The notes under the pieces are model-generated. The model did not search any database, had not been told where the DNA came from, and worked only from the letters and a program-made list of their open reading frames with translations. A program made the position numbers and the translations under genes. From Diphasiastrum complanatum (lineage: Eukaryota > Streptophyta > Lycopodiopsida > Lycopodiales > Lycopodiaceae), in assembly GCA_029204225.1 (NCBI GenBank), contig CM055106.1, positions 20,701,285 to 20,765,284 of the forward strand: 64,000 nt of DNA. Reading direction: 5' to 3'. This document shows positions 21,820-32,084 of the stretch, piece by piece; the first letter of the stretch is position 1; the number at the start of each line of letters is the position of its first letter.

Positions 21820-22678
21820 TGTTAAAAATATCACTTCCAACTTGATGTACTTTGTAGATCTTAAGATATTTTGATCTTGATAGGATCTCACACGTGTGGA
21901 GTCTGTTCCCACATGTGAAAGAATGTACATAAGTCACTTTTATAAAGTTAGATTGATTTTAGCTAGATTTACACTAGTGTGAAACTGACCTTTGAATGGA
22001 ATCTTGAAATTAGTTAAATTGGTCAAACTTTATGTAAATAGATTGGACTTCCATGCGAATGAGTTATTACTCACACATGTCAAGATACCATTCACACGTG
22101 TGGATAAGCTTCTAAATAATAAGATAGGAAGATTTCATTAGATCCTATTTTATAGGAAATATTCCTATAAACGTGGAAGACTAGCTTTTTGTTTTCTAGC
22201 CAAAGAGAATAGTCAACTTTTGGAAATGAGCACATATGGCTCCCATTGGTGGATCCGGATGATGAGGTATCCTTCACACGTGTGAAGGCTTGCTAGACAG
22301 TACACAGCTCATGGATGTACTTGATCTATAAAGAGATCAACCAAATCAATGAGAAGTTGATGAGACATTGGCAATTTCTAGTTTTACTTGCATTTTTCAC
22401 GTTTGTCTTGTGTTTTTGTGATTGGAATGCATTTCTAAGCTTGAGTACTTTACTCTCTGTTTACAGGCTGTACAGGTACTATCCTCCACACATGTGAGGC
22501 TGCCCGCCTCTCCAAGATTTTAATCATTTGATCCATTGCTCTTGCTTAAATCATAGTGTAATGCATCTAGATCAAGATCTAACACCTAGAACTTGATAGA
22601 TCATTGGATTAAGCAATCAATAACTCCTAATGATTGATTAGTACAATCATAATTGTCCTTTTTCTCTAAAAATTGACA
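21820..22678 (+). repeat. 5' LTR of plus-strand copia element (859 bp)
   Basis: Starts TGTTAAAAATATCAC and ends AAATTGACA directly before the PBS. It holds CACACGTGTG at 21889, 22093 and 22274 plus two decayed CACATG forms. The U5-side segment (CAGGCTGTACAGGTACTATC) resembles the LTRs at 58.2 and 60.4 kb, so it belongs to the same copia lineage. Confidence 0.75.
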
Positions 22679-22691
22679 TGGTATCAGATCC
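22679..22691 (+). other. Primer-binding site
   Basis: TGGTATCAGATCC, one mismatch from TGGTATCAGAGCC, abutting the LTR end. Confidence 0.88.
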
Positions 22692-23263
22692 AAGTCTAAG
22701 AGTGATCTAATGATTAGTGAAACTAGTGAAATCATTGACAAGGTGTTGTTTTTTAGCTTTACTTGAGAGGGCGAGTTAAAGGAGAGAGGTACCATCAATA
22801 TTTTTGGTCAAGATCAATTTGTGGGCTACTGATGTATTGTCCACACGTGTAAAATCGTACATCAAACTTTAAATTAATTTCCTTTAGTGTTTTGGACCCA
22901 AAAATGTGCATACTAGTCCAAAATTCAAGGTTTTTGATGCATTGTCTAGATCTAGTTCAATCTATTGAATGCTAATGATCAAATAGTGTTTTGATTGATG
23001 CAATTCATTTTGAAGCATTAGATCAGATCTATAAGGTTGGTTTGTTCAGATATTAAGTGCGTGAGAAATATCAAACAAAATTGAACTAGAATCAATATTT
23101 TTGAGGAGTGACTTGCTAGGATATTTGAAGTAGATCTATTTTACCATCATCCAAGTTGAACTAGGTTGATTGGGCCGAGATTAGAAGCTTCTTGAAAGCT
23201 AGAAATATATCTTAGATCACTCTTTATCAAGAGATCTTTGTGCAATCTCATAGGCTTTCACTC
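22692..23263 (+). other. Copia leader
   Basis: Non-coding leader between PBS and gag, comparable in length to those of the other copia elements here. One near-palindrome, CACACGTGTA, lies at about 22842. Confidence 0.6.
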
Positions 23264-23876
23264 ACAATGTCATCAACGGGTGGGGATACTTGTTAGAATC
23301 TAGTGAGAAACTAACTTCCACAAACTATTCCATTTGGAAAGTAAGGATGGAATCACTACTTGTGATTCATGATCTTTTTTATAATGTTTTAGGAGTTGAG
23401 GAGGAGCCTCAAGCTGTCCAAGAACAATAAAAATACAAGAAGAGGGCTAGATTAGCCTTACATTGCTTAAAGTTGAATGTAAGCAATGACCTCTTGAAGG
23501 AGGTGGCTTCTTGTGCCTCATCAAAAGAGGCTTGGAATTCACTAAAGAACATTTATGAATCCAATAACACTTCAAGAGTGCTTATGCTAAGAAACTTGAT
23601 CTTGCAAAGTATGAGGGGAAGTGGAGAAAATAAACAAGATTATGTCCTAAGGATAAAATCTTTGAACAAAGAATTGGGATCTATAGGAGAGAAGATCCAA
23701 GACAATGAACTAGTACAAGTAATTTTGAATGGATTAGGAGATGAGTTCTATAATCTAGTTCAATCTTTTGCTATTCAAGACCAACTTCCATCAATTGATA
23801 AATTGCATAATGTTCTTGTGGTCGAGGAGTAGGCTTCTACACCTCCAAACAAGAATGGGGTCCTTGTCTCTACATA
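23264..23876 (+). pseudogene. Ty1/copia gag
   Basis: ATG at about 23265 (MSSTGGDT). A frame disruption follows, then LLESSEKLTSTNYSIWKVRM, a TAA, and an uninterrupted 119-codon gag body (MNVSNDLLKEVASCASSKEA, NKQDYVLRIKSLNKELGSIG, NELVQVILNGLGDEFYNLVQ) ending at a TAG at 23832. It is homologous to the gag at 2.8-4.0 kb. It stops at about 23.88 kb where an unrelated dispersed repeat starts, so knuckle and pol are missing. Confidence 0.8.
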
Positions 23877-23894
23877 ATGGTGATGAGAAAGTGA

Positions 23895-24471
23895 AACTGT
23901 ATGAATATGAACAGCTATATATACTAAGCAATTAGGTCATCAAATGTGATTGCCAGTTAGCTGGTGTTTGTTGACATTCATCCAATTCAGAAATTGATTG
24001 CTGATAATCGGTGGAAATTGGCCGTAAACAGTCTGTCTGCATAAATGAACCAAAACTGTCACTCTGCAGAAATGAACTAAAACTGTCACAGGTGAAGGTG
24101 TCGCAAAAAGGAGACTGTCGAATATTTGCGAAAAACCCGAAGGCGCCCTTAAATCTCATATAGGGTCGTCCCACACTTTGCCAAAGTCATGTTCTTAACA
24201 TTTGAAGCACTTAGAAACAATCCAAAAAATGTGACTCTGCATTTTTACTCGTAATTTCTGTCAAACAAAAAATGCAAAAAAGGCAACACTACACTTTTAC
24301 AAGGGATTCCTGATAGGCGAAGAATGCGACACTGTTGTCAAACTCCGTGTATTTTTATAGACTGTGTAAAAACACTTGTTATTCTACAGACTGTATAAAA
24401 ACACGAAAAAATTCACAAAACTGGATAAACAATGATTTGTCGATTAGTAAGAAGGAGAATAATCCAACATC
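23895..24471 (-). repeat. Dispersed LTR-like repeat, copy A
   Basis: About 577 bases align in the same orientation with 36925-37503 at roughly 80% identity. On the minus strand it would begin near TGTTGGATTATTCTCC and contains a TATATATA near 23931, as expected for the U3 and promoter part of an LTR. Internal motifs include repeated TGCGACACT and GTGTAAAAACAC. Confidence 0.65.
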
Positions 24472-24540
24472 TTGGTGGTGGCTATCCTTTGTGCATTTCA
24501 ATCCATGCGTATCTCATATTTGTCTCTTGTTAATGATATG

Positions 24541-26097
24541 AATGTGCTCAATGAAAAGATCAGAAACAACAAGAGGAAAAAATTGGTAACCAAGAATATA
24601 TGTGATTTATCATCTAGAGGAGTTATTGAAAAAGACGAATTCGTGCTTTCAAGTAAGTTATAGTTGATTTAATATTGCTTGAGCTTTTAGATTCAATCAT
24701 AATCACTAGTTCTGTCATTTATTAATTTCAACTTTCTATTGATTTGTTTATTATGCTGTTGTGAATACTATGATAATCTCTATTGACAGTTTTATGAATA
24801 TTATGTTTGTAATGCAGATCAACATTGATTGCTGAAGACCATTTGGCCAACAAGATTTTCATTGGAAACTCACTAGGTTCTATTTTGACTCCTAAATCTA
24901 TGAAATCAATGTTAAACAATAACAAAATGAAAAAGATTAGAGCTTCAGTTACTGATAACATTATGAATGAAGTTGAAAAAATATTGGACACTGCATTGGT
25001 TCAGGGGACATGTGATTTTTCTAGCATCAGTAGAGAAGCATATGCAACAATATTTAAGATGATAAAGGAAGCATTTGCACAGGTAAGTAATAAAAAGTTT
25101 CCAATTCGACGACCATTTCATCTTTTTAAAAAAAGAGACATGTTAAACCAAGGTATGCAGACAATAGTTGGTAATCCATCTCATATCAATGAAGTGTATT
25201 ACTCGAAAGGAGAATGTCTAGCATATAAGAATTCCAACAATTTATTTATTGACATTAATCAGTTACTAACATTCATCATAAATTTTTATGGTATTACAAA
25301 ATGAGAATGTCAATAACAAGTTAATAGTTGTTCTCAAGTTAGATGAGTCTGAAATTATAAAAGAACAAAAAATGGAGAGAGTCAGTCTTATGATCATGAA
25401 TGGAGTACTTTCAAATTCAGATGACTCATAAGGCCTCAACTTCGGTGTTCGATCAAAAAATGATATCTGGTAGTTGGCAGCTTTTCAGATAGTTCCTTCA
25501 TATATTCAATAGGAGTAATCTAATATGAATTTCATTTGGAAAATCTTCTCAGTGTTAATATTATTCTAAAACAAGTTTTTGTTTCTCTTATAGGTGATGA
25601 AAGAAGACCATGACATTCTCTCAGAGTTATTTAATAGAAGGTCATATCCTGTCACCATAAAAAATCACATGGATGGAGATCCATTGGCACTTTCAACATA
25701 GTTTGCATGGAATTCCGAGCCAGAGGCATCTGTGAAGGACGCTATTTCTAAATTAGAGGATGTGCGGTCTAAAACAGGCTTACATAAAGGCCATGTTAAA
25801 ATACAACAAGGAAAATTTCAATTAAGCCAAGCATTGGAGGATCCAAAGCTCGTAGATTTTTATCAAATTATTCTGACAAACAATCCAAGATTCAATATTC
25901 GGTTTGGAAAGAAATAATAGCGACAACTCAAAATTTCAAAGAAGAAGGTTCTACATGTATACACAAAGTAGAAATTTGGAGAAAATTAGACGACATGGTG
26001 AAATACTTGAGAGAAGATAAATTTTCAAATACTGATGTACAAATGATACAGAAAACAACCAATGAATTCGTTCGAAGTGCATGGGATTTAGCTATAT
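24541..26097 (+). CDS. Candidate multi-exon gene, function unknown
   Basis: Three coding blocks with splice-like borders. Exon 1 (about 24541-24653: MNVLNEKIRNNKRKKLVTKN) ends near AAGTAAGT. Exon 2 (about 24818-25082: NKIFIGNSLGSILTPKSMKS, SSISREAYATIFKMIKEAF) ends CACAG|GTAAGTA after an acceptor TGTAATGCAG. Exon 3 (about 25595-25916: VMKEDHDILSELFNRRSYPV, KDAISKLEDVRSKTGLHKGH) follows CTCTTATAG but contains a TAG at about 25700. A further block at 25970-26097 (VEIWRKLDDMVKYLREDK) may be a last exon. Exon 1 to 2 phase is not clean. I recognise no domain. It may be a decaying host gene or a transposon-carried gene. Confidence 0.4.
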
Positions 26098-26526
26098 AAC
26101 TCATTATATGGTAAGATTTCGATGTTACACTAGTACAGTCAAATATGTGCAAGTAATTTAGATAATTTTGCTACTGATTTATATTTTGTTTTTATGGTGG
26201 AAGTCTTAGCATATGGTCATCGCAAGGCATGAAAAAATCTCATTGGCAAGCAAGAGCGACATTTCATAAAAGTACACAACATGGTGGGACTAGCACAAAG
26301 AACAGTTATATATTGCAACTTTTCCAATGGTTTTACAAAAGAATCCAAATTCGTCATAATACAAAATACAAAATACAAATTCGTCCAAATACAAAATCGA
26401 CGGATTATATTTTTTTTCAAAAAGCATGCAAATTTATATAAGCCAATAGGCAATAGACACACAAAGAGATTTTGTATATTAAATGAAAATTTTTACGAAG
26501 TACAATTATAGTTTTCATGCTTACCC

Positions 26527-27262
26527 AGATCAACGTAGGCAGCATACAATGCAAAATGAGATGATTTGAACATGAAATTCACTGGGCCATAATCTAAAAT
26601 TTTAAGTGCAATAGTTTTCTTTACAGAAATTATTTTATGCACCTTATTAAAATTATGTCCACCAAGAAAATGAGAAAGTGCCTTGATTGCCAAAATCATT
26701 GTATCACCATGTCGATGAAATTTTGAATGGGCAACACTTATCTCATTATTCTTGAAGAACTTCAGATAATGCCCCCAGTGCATAATCTCTTGAAAATTCT
26801 CTAACAGAAGATCTTTGCCCTCCTCGATGAATTGAAAAATCATCAAGGAAAATTGTTTTCTGAAATGAAAAATCCAAAGTAAGCTCCAGTATAAAATCTG
26901 ACATAACAAATCTACTAGTACATAACTTAGATACAAAACTTACGCATTCGGCTTTGTCTTTTTTGATTACTGTCTCTCCATCAATATTATGTCCACCTTT
27001 CAATGTCAATATGGTCGGTGAATAGATAGTTGGTTTTGAAAAACCAAGCTGACCTTGAAATCTGAGAAACTCCTCTGCAGAAGACAGATCATCTTCTTTT
27101 TTGCGCATTTCCTCCATAGCCATTTTTAAACAGATTTTTCCTAAATAAAACTTTCTTTTATTTACATTATCAACACTAGGGAGAAGATCATCAGCATCAA
27201 AATCAGTTATATCTGAAAATTCATCAAGCTCTTTGTTCAAAATGCAAAGAATCTCAGCCCCT
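26527..27262 (-). CDS. Candidate multi-exon gene, function unknown
   Basis: Minus strand. An exon from about 27262, after the acceptor-like TTATTTCACAG, encodes LNKELDEFSDITDFDADDLL, KFYLGKICLKMAMEEMRKKE and LRFQGQLGFSKPTIYSPTIL. It ends at 26944 with a GTAAGT donor. An 84-base intron (26943-26860) ends TTTCATTTCAG. The next long frame encodes FSLMIFQFIEEGKDLLLENF, GDTMILAIKALSHFLGGHNF and GPVNFMFKSSHFALYAAYVD, and ends at CTGG|GTAAGC near 26527. Splicing at these sites leaves the second block one base out of frame, so a frameshift or a different junction is implied. No domain was recognised. It is convergent with the gene on its left, and a G-box cluster lies at its 5' side. Confidence 0.4.
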
Positions 27263-27476
27263 GTGAAATAAAAAGATACGATATATCCAATAGTGTCAAA
27301 AAAGAATTATTATCCATATTATAAGTAGGCAATGTGATTAGAGATTTATCAAAAGAGGAAAGGGTAGTGGGAGTTCTAGGGACTATAAACGATGCCTTGT
27401 TTTCTATACAATATATTAGACACTGAAATCAGAAAATTTGCATGAAAAACTGGGCCGAAAATAAGAAATTTACAAA

Positions 27477-27700
27477 CACATGTGAAATCTGATCAATAGG
27501 ACACGTGTCATTTTCTGATTTGTTGAGTTGATTTCGTCCGTAGATCATGATTGATGCAACAATTGACACATGTGGAATGATAGGTGGCACGATATGATTG
27601 GTGTACATGTCATTGCCCACGTGCCATCATCAATAATTAATAATGATATGTACGGGTAGACACGTGGGCCAATGACATGACGCCACGTGTTCCGAATAAT
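27477..27700. promoter_or_regulatory. Cluster of G-box / ABRE-like CACGTG elements
   Basis: Four CACGTG cores within about 190 bases: GGACACGTGTCATT (27502), GCCCACGTGCC (27616), AGACACGTGGGCC (27659) and CGCCACGTGTTCC (27682), plus two CACATGTG variants. These match plant bZIP/bHLH sites, and several fit ACGTG(G/T)C-type ABREs. Position suggests a promoter for the minus-strand gene ending upstream at 27262 or for sequence to the right. Confidence 0.5.
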
Positions 27701-27729
27701 TCATCTATCAATACAAATTTTTAGGTTTT

Positions 27730-27925
27730 TTTTTGCAATATTGATCTCAAGCGTGTCAAAAAGGCTTCTCGTATCGGTTTGGAGCGCGGGTGCATTGGCC
27801 AGAGAACATTGTAATGAAAACCCGTGTTTGAGAGCGATATCTCATAAAGTAATATTGATTTCAAGCGCGGTGGTACCAACGGAGGCTAATGAGGTTGAAA
27901 ATTGCGCTTGAAATCGATATCAGAC
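27730..27925. repeat. Three copies of AATATTGAT(C/T)TCAAGCG
   Basis: Two direct copies (about 27738 and 27851) and one inverted copy (GCGCTTGAAATCGATATC, about 27904). The region is more GC-rich than its surroundings. A short plus-strand frame here is not convincing as a gene. Confidence 0.5.
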
Positions 27926-28014
27926 ACAAAAATGAAAGAAATTGAGATCGACACAAATTTTTTTTTGTCTTATCCTTCGCAAAAGAATTTTGTATTCTTC
28001 TTTAATATCTAACC

Positions 28015-28900
28015 ATGATGGCTAGGACGAAGGCCACTACTCGTGCTATAACCTTCTATAGCTCTCCCGTGCTTGTGTCTCCCCTAGTACTGGCCGTAGA
28101 CATGGTAGGAAGTAGGTCTGGTTGAGGGAGATTAGAAAACTCCAAAGATCAACTGAATTTTTGATCCCTAGAACTCTTTTCGGCTGATCTGTTAGAAATG
28201 TCACCTTGTCACTTGGGCTAGATGTTCGTTTTGCCATGACAGCCATGCAGGCCTTACAGGGTGCTGTAGAAGATTTCATGTCCCAGTTCTTTGAGGATTA
28301 TTGTCTTCTGACAGTGCATGATAAGCTGTTACCATCATGCCTAAAAATTTCGTTATTCTCAAACGACTTCGGGATCGGTATTCAAATCTTCATGTGGATG
28401 ATGCCGACACCTCCAGAGACCTATCTCTGGATAGATCTGACTTGCCAACTACCTCAAGGAGGAAAAGGAAACAAGCTGTTCCTAAGAAAGCTGGATCTCA
28501 TAGGCTAGTTACTTTCCTTCCTCCTAAGTTAGTCCTTGCAAAGTGACCTTGGATCTTTCTGTCCTTTGAATCAAATTCTGATTTAGAAACATGATCACCA
28601 TCGACTCCTTCTGTTATCCGTCCAGCTTCTTAGAAGGTTTCTTCACTGAAGGTGGAGATAACCCAAGAGGAGCTTGATAAGATACTGAAAAATCTATCAG
28701 TATTATTGGAACATCGGATTCAAAACCTGTACATAACTTTTTTGTTAAAATCCCATACGATTTCAATCATTTTTTTTTTATTCTGACCATTACAATCAAT
28801 ACGAGGCTTATTTTGGCAATAAAATTGATTTGTTCAAAAAATATTTTGACTTTTTCCTTCCAAATTCAAATAGAAGCTATAGATTAGGTCCCAAATTTCG
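28015..28900 (+). other. Weak broken coding trace, unidentified
   Basis: From ATG at about 28015 (MMARTKATTRAITFYSS) frames are interrupted every 30-60 codons. One 100-codon stretch (28206-28508) includes MTAMQALQGAVEDFMSQFFE. Composition suggests a decayed gag-like ORF but no motif is diagnostic. 27926-28014 and 28560-28900 show nothing recognisable. Confidence 0.25.
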
Positions 28901-29383
28901 TACATAGTTAAAAGATAAAAGTTCAGAAATCACAGATGTGATTGTTGAAGCCGACCAAATTTTTTTGCAACAATGGATTGTGAATCAAGTTAAATTGAAT
29001 AAAATAAAAAAAGTGGTCACTCATATTTTGGAGCTCTCCCTACCCTCTTTAAGAGCTTATAACTTTTTATAGACACATCAGATTGATTTGAGATCATTTG
29101 CAATGGAAAGTACTCCTTATAAACTTTCCATCGAGCTATAACATCAATATCTTTGGACCAAAGATGAAAGAAATAAAGAGGTCTAAAAATCTCTGATTTT
29201 CACATGTGCAAAATTCCAGAATTCCGTACAATGTCAATTCTGATCTGAAAATCTTGATTCTATCCTCTTTGATCCAAACACTTTTCAAGAAAAGGTAAAA
29301 AAAAGTGATAAACAGCTTTTTTGCTTGAATTGAGCTCACAAATTCTTGCACAATCAGTGATAATAGCATGCAAAGCTTAATTT
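28900..29383 (-). other. Copia leader (minus strand)
   Basis: Non-coding. A segment around AATTCCGTACAATGTC and CCTCTTTGATCCAA resembles the leader at 4.56-4.65 kb, so it belongs to a related minus-strand copia element whose gag is not preserved. Confidence 0.5.
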
Positions 29384-29396
29384 GGCTCTGATACCA
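29384..29396 (-). other. Primer-binding site
   Basis: Plus strand GGCTCTGATACCA, identical to the PBS at 4734-4746. Confidence 0.9.
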
Positions 29397-29640
29397 GGAT
29401 GAAAATCCAACAAGTTTCACATGTGTGGGGAACAATCCTCAAGTGTAAATGATCTTGTTAAGCTTTGTGTTTAGCACATAAATTGATTCTAGATTGAGTA
29501 TCGAGATCTAGTTTTAGAATATATGACCAAAGCACAATCTAGCATGCTAATAATCAAAGAATGAAAGAAGTACAAGAATTTAATGCATTAGCATAATCCT
29601 CTACTCGAGTTAGAAAGAGAAAGAGAGAACAAAATTCAAG
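29397..29640 (-). repeat. Partial copia LTR next to the PBS
   Basis: Starts after the PBS and contains TTTCACATGTGTGG, a decayed form of the LTR palindrome. The overall layout resembles the first 250 bases of the 4747 LTR, but identity is low. The right end is not defined. Confidence 0.5.
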
Positions 29641-29649
29641 CCAACAATA

Positions 29650-30455
29650 TGATGATTCCAAATTGACATGGAATAGCTTCAAGGCTTGGTTCTTCATAGA
29701 GCTTTGAAGATTGAAGACCCGAAGATGATGATAAAATGTTCGTTGACTGAAGGCCACTTGAATACGACAGAAAAACGTTCGTGGACCCAAGGCAACCTGA
29801 TGACAAGTCCAAAGAGGGAAAAGAAAACACAAAAACCCAAGGGGCGGCGGATCTCCACGCGTCAAACTACAAAGGAGATCGCAAAAGTACAAGGAGAATG
29901 TCATCCTCCAAAGACTGACAGGATACCGTTGGAACGTGCCTAATCAACCGTTCTTGTAATCTCCTGATCAACTAATCATTTCCTCCTCTCTATATACATG
30001 AAGATCATAAGTACTGATTATGCAGATGCAAGAGATCAGATTGGTAGTATACCAATGTAAGCTGAGCACTGTGAAGCCAGCCAATGTTCAAGAAGTCCAC
30101 TAGTAGGCACGACGAGTTTTGATTCGCGAAAGACATAGTTTCTTTTGCGTCGATGTGCTATGTGGTCTGTCACAACAACGCATAAGAAATTCTCTGATAA
30201 TATAGTAGATGTTTTTTGTAAAGAGTTTCTTGTCTTGAACATGATCGAATGCTTAATTGTTTGATAGTTGTATGTTTGTAATCAGCTGATTTTGATTTTA
30301 TTTAGCACATTGATTTTTGTCTTGTTGAATGCATAAACAAATACACATAAGAAAATTACACACTTGGAGGATTGTAATTCCTTTCACAGAGGGCAGCAGA
30401 CCTGAGGACAGAATTGAATTCAATCTGGATTTAATTTCTGTGAAAATCTCAACAA
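29650..30455 (+). repeat. Putative plus-strand copia LTR
   Basis: A TATATA element lies at 29991-29996, and the sequence runs up to a PBS-like TGGTAACAGAGC at 30456. Left boundary uncertain. Short frames inside (29.7-29.95 kb) are not conserved with anything here. Confidence 0.4.
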
Positions 30456-30467
30456 TGGTAACAGAGC
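30456..30467 (+). other. Primer-binding site (one mismatch)
   Basis: TGGTAACAGAGC. A second PBS-like TGGTATCAGATC lies at 30523-30534. Which one was used cannot be decided. Confidence 0.5.
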
Positions 30468-30689
30468 AAAATAATTCATGTCTAGATATCAACTGTGTTT
30501 GATCCCATTGTTTGCTCATCAATGGTATCAGATCTTGGAGATTTCCCATCAACATCATCATGAAACTTATCCTTACATTTGGCTCTTCATCTTTTCTATG
30601 TCTTTGTTCTTGTTCAGAGCTATCAGAGCTCGAACTAGTGTTCTCACTATCGTCGACTCTCTTAATGGCATCAGTGCAGGCTGTCTAAA

Positions 30690-31110
30690 AAGACGCGTAC
30701 TTGTCTCTTCGTTTTATTTGATGTTTGATTCTCTTGGGTAATCCTGTCATGAACCACGTCAGGACACTATGGTCTGGGACACTATCAAGGTCGCATCCAC
30801 CGCACAATCTCTTGATCCATTCTAAATAATCATGTATTAGAAAGGAAGGCGGTGGTTTTGAAACAGGTGATAAACTCAGCCTATAAAATATTCTAGTCAT
30901 CTCGTTTGTTCTGCTCAAGATTGAAATACCAATCTTTTGTAGTGTCGGTCAGACACAAATTGAAATATCTTAACAACTCTTGCGGGTTGTCGTCTTCATA
31001 GGCTCTACACACTTGGGTGTAGATCTATAGAAATCGTCATGGATCTCCCTTGCGGGTTCAGGTAATATTTCGATCGGTACGTTGACAAATTCCTCTAATA
31101 GGGAGATCCA
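30690..31110 (-). pseudogene. Ty3/gypsy gag capsid fragment
   Basis: Minus strand, read from about 31110: YEDDNPQELLRYFNLCLTDT, KDWYFNLEQNKRDD, AEFITCFKTTAFL, then after a frameshift IHDYLEWIKRLCGGCDLDSV and LTWFMTGLPKRIKHQIKRRD. The order and motifs match the gag near 52.5 kb (DWYFNL, ITCFKSKKFL, MWFLAGLP). Several stops. Leader motifs (GGCGAGTAAT) lie upstream at 31480-31640. Confidence 0.7.
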
Positions 31111-31479
31111 AGGTGGATAATCTCCTACTTGATCTCATATGCATACAACAGAATGAAAAATAAGACTATTTTTGGTATTTTTATTTTTCGATTATTTTTT
31201 ATCTTTTTTGTTTTATTTTTTCTCAAATAATTTTTGTAGATCTTTTGGCGTATAGGTGATCAGATGTGATCAGATGTTGGATCCGATTAAGGATCTAACC
31301 GATGCGATAATAAATCTCAAATCAAGGTCAGATTGGAATCAAAAATGAAAAACCGATAGATGCAAAGCAGCATAAATGCAAATCTAAAAGGCAACGGAAA
31401 AAAAATGAAAACAACAGAAAAATAAAGATGGGTTCTGATTGTCAAAAGATCTGGAAAAATCTAGATTTTTCTCTGATGG

Positions 31480-31640
31480 TGAATAATAGCAAGCGCGAGT
31501 AATAGGATTATAACTCACCGAACTGTCTACTTGCTCTAAATGATGATCAGAAGGCTCTATGAAAGTGGCGAATAAAGAAGAGAAGTTGGCGAGTAATGGC
31601 TCTGATGGCGAGCAATAATTTTATAACTCGCCGGAAACCA
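31480..31640. repeat. Leader motif cluster GGCGAGTAAT / ATAACTCGCC
   Basis: GCGCGAGTAATAGGATTATAACTCACCG, GGCGAATAAAG, GGCGAGTAATGG, GGCGAGCAATAATTTTATAACTCGCCG follow one another in direct and inverted form. Located upstream (minus sense) of a gypsy gag fragment. 31111-31479 holds nothing else recognisable. Confidence 0.5.
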
Positions 31641-31674
31641 TACAAACTCTTTTGTAGAAGACACACATGATTTG

Positions 31675-32035
31675 GCTTTGTAGATTAAATGTAGCTCTCG
31701 AGTTTCTCCATGTACACTTCCTCCTCAAGATAACCATTTAAAAATGGATTTGTAATGTCCAATTGCCATAGATCCGATCCATAAAGAGTAGCAAGAGAGA
31801 TGATGACCCAAATGCTTACCATCTTTGCCACGGGTACAAGGTCTCATCACAGTCAATACCATGCTCTTGTGCATATCCCTTGGCCACCAACCTTGCCTTA
31901 TGCTTATTTATAGCTTTCTTGTCCTTAGGTAACTCCACCAATCTCCATGTTCCATTCTTCATAAGAGATCCATTGCTTGGATCCATTCCTCTTCTTTCTT
32001 TGCTTCATCTGCTCGAAGAACTACCCAAGGAATTT
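31675..32035 (-). pseudogene. Ty1/copia reverse transcriptase fragment
   Basis: Minus strand: NGTWRLVELPKDKKAI, then INKHKARLVAKGYAQEHGID and DET, a frameshift, and PFLNGYLEEEVYMEKLES. About 15 residues (the usual GCKWVFKIK segment) are deleted between LPKDKKAI and NKHKARL. The YxDD half of RT is absent. Confidence 0.75.
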
Positions 32036-32084
32036 CATTGATGAAACATCGGTGGTGAAGGACATCCAAAGAAGTCTGGGACAT

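Noticed and set aside
28015-28060. Histone H3-like N-terminus (MARTK)
   Set aside because: Only the first five residues agree; the following sequence (ATTRAITFYSS) is unlike histone H3 and a stop follows.
29686-29943. 85-codon plus-strand frame inside the putative LTR
   Set aside because: Basic and Pro-rich but no motif, overlapped by long minus-strand frames, and located in LTR-like sequence.
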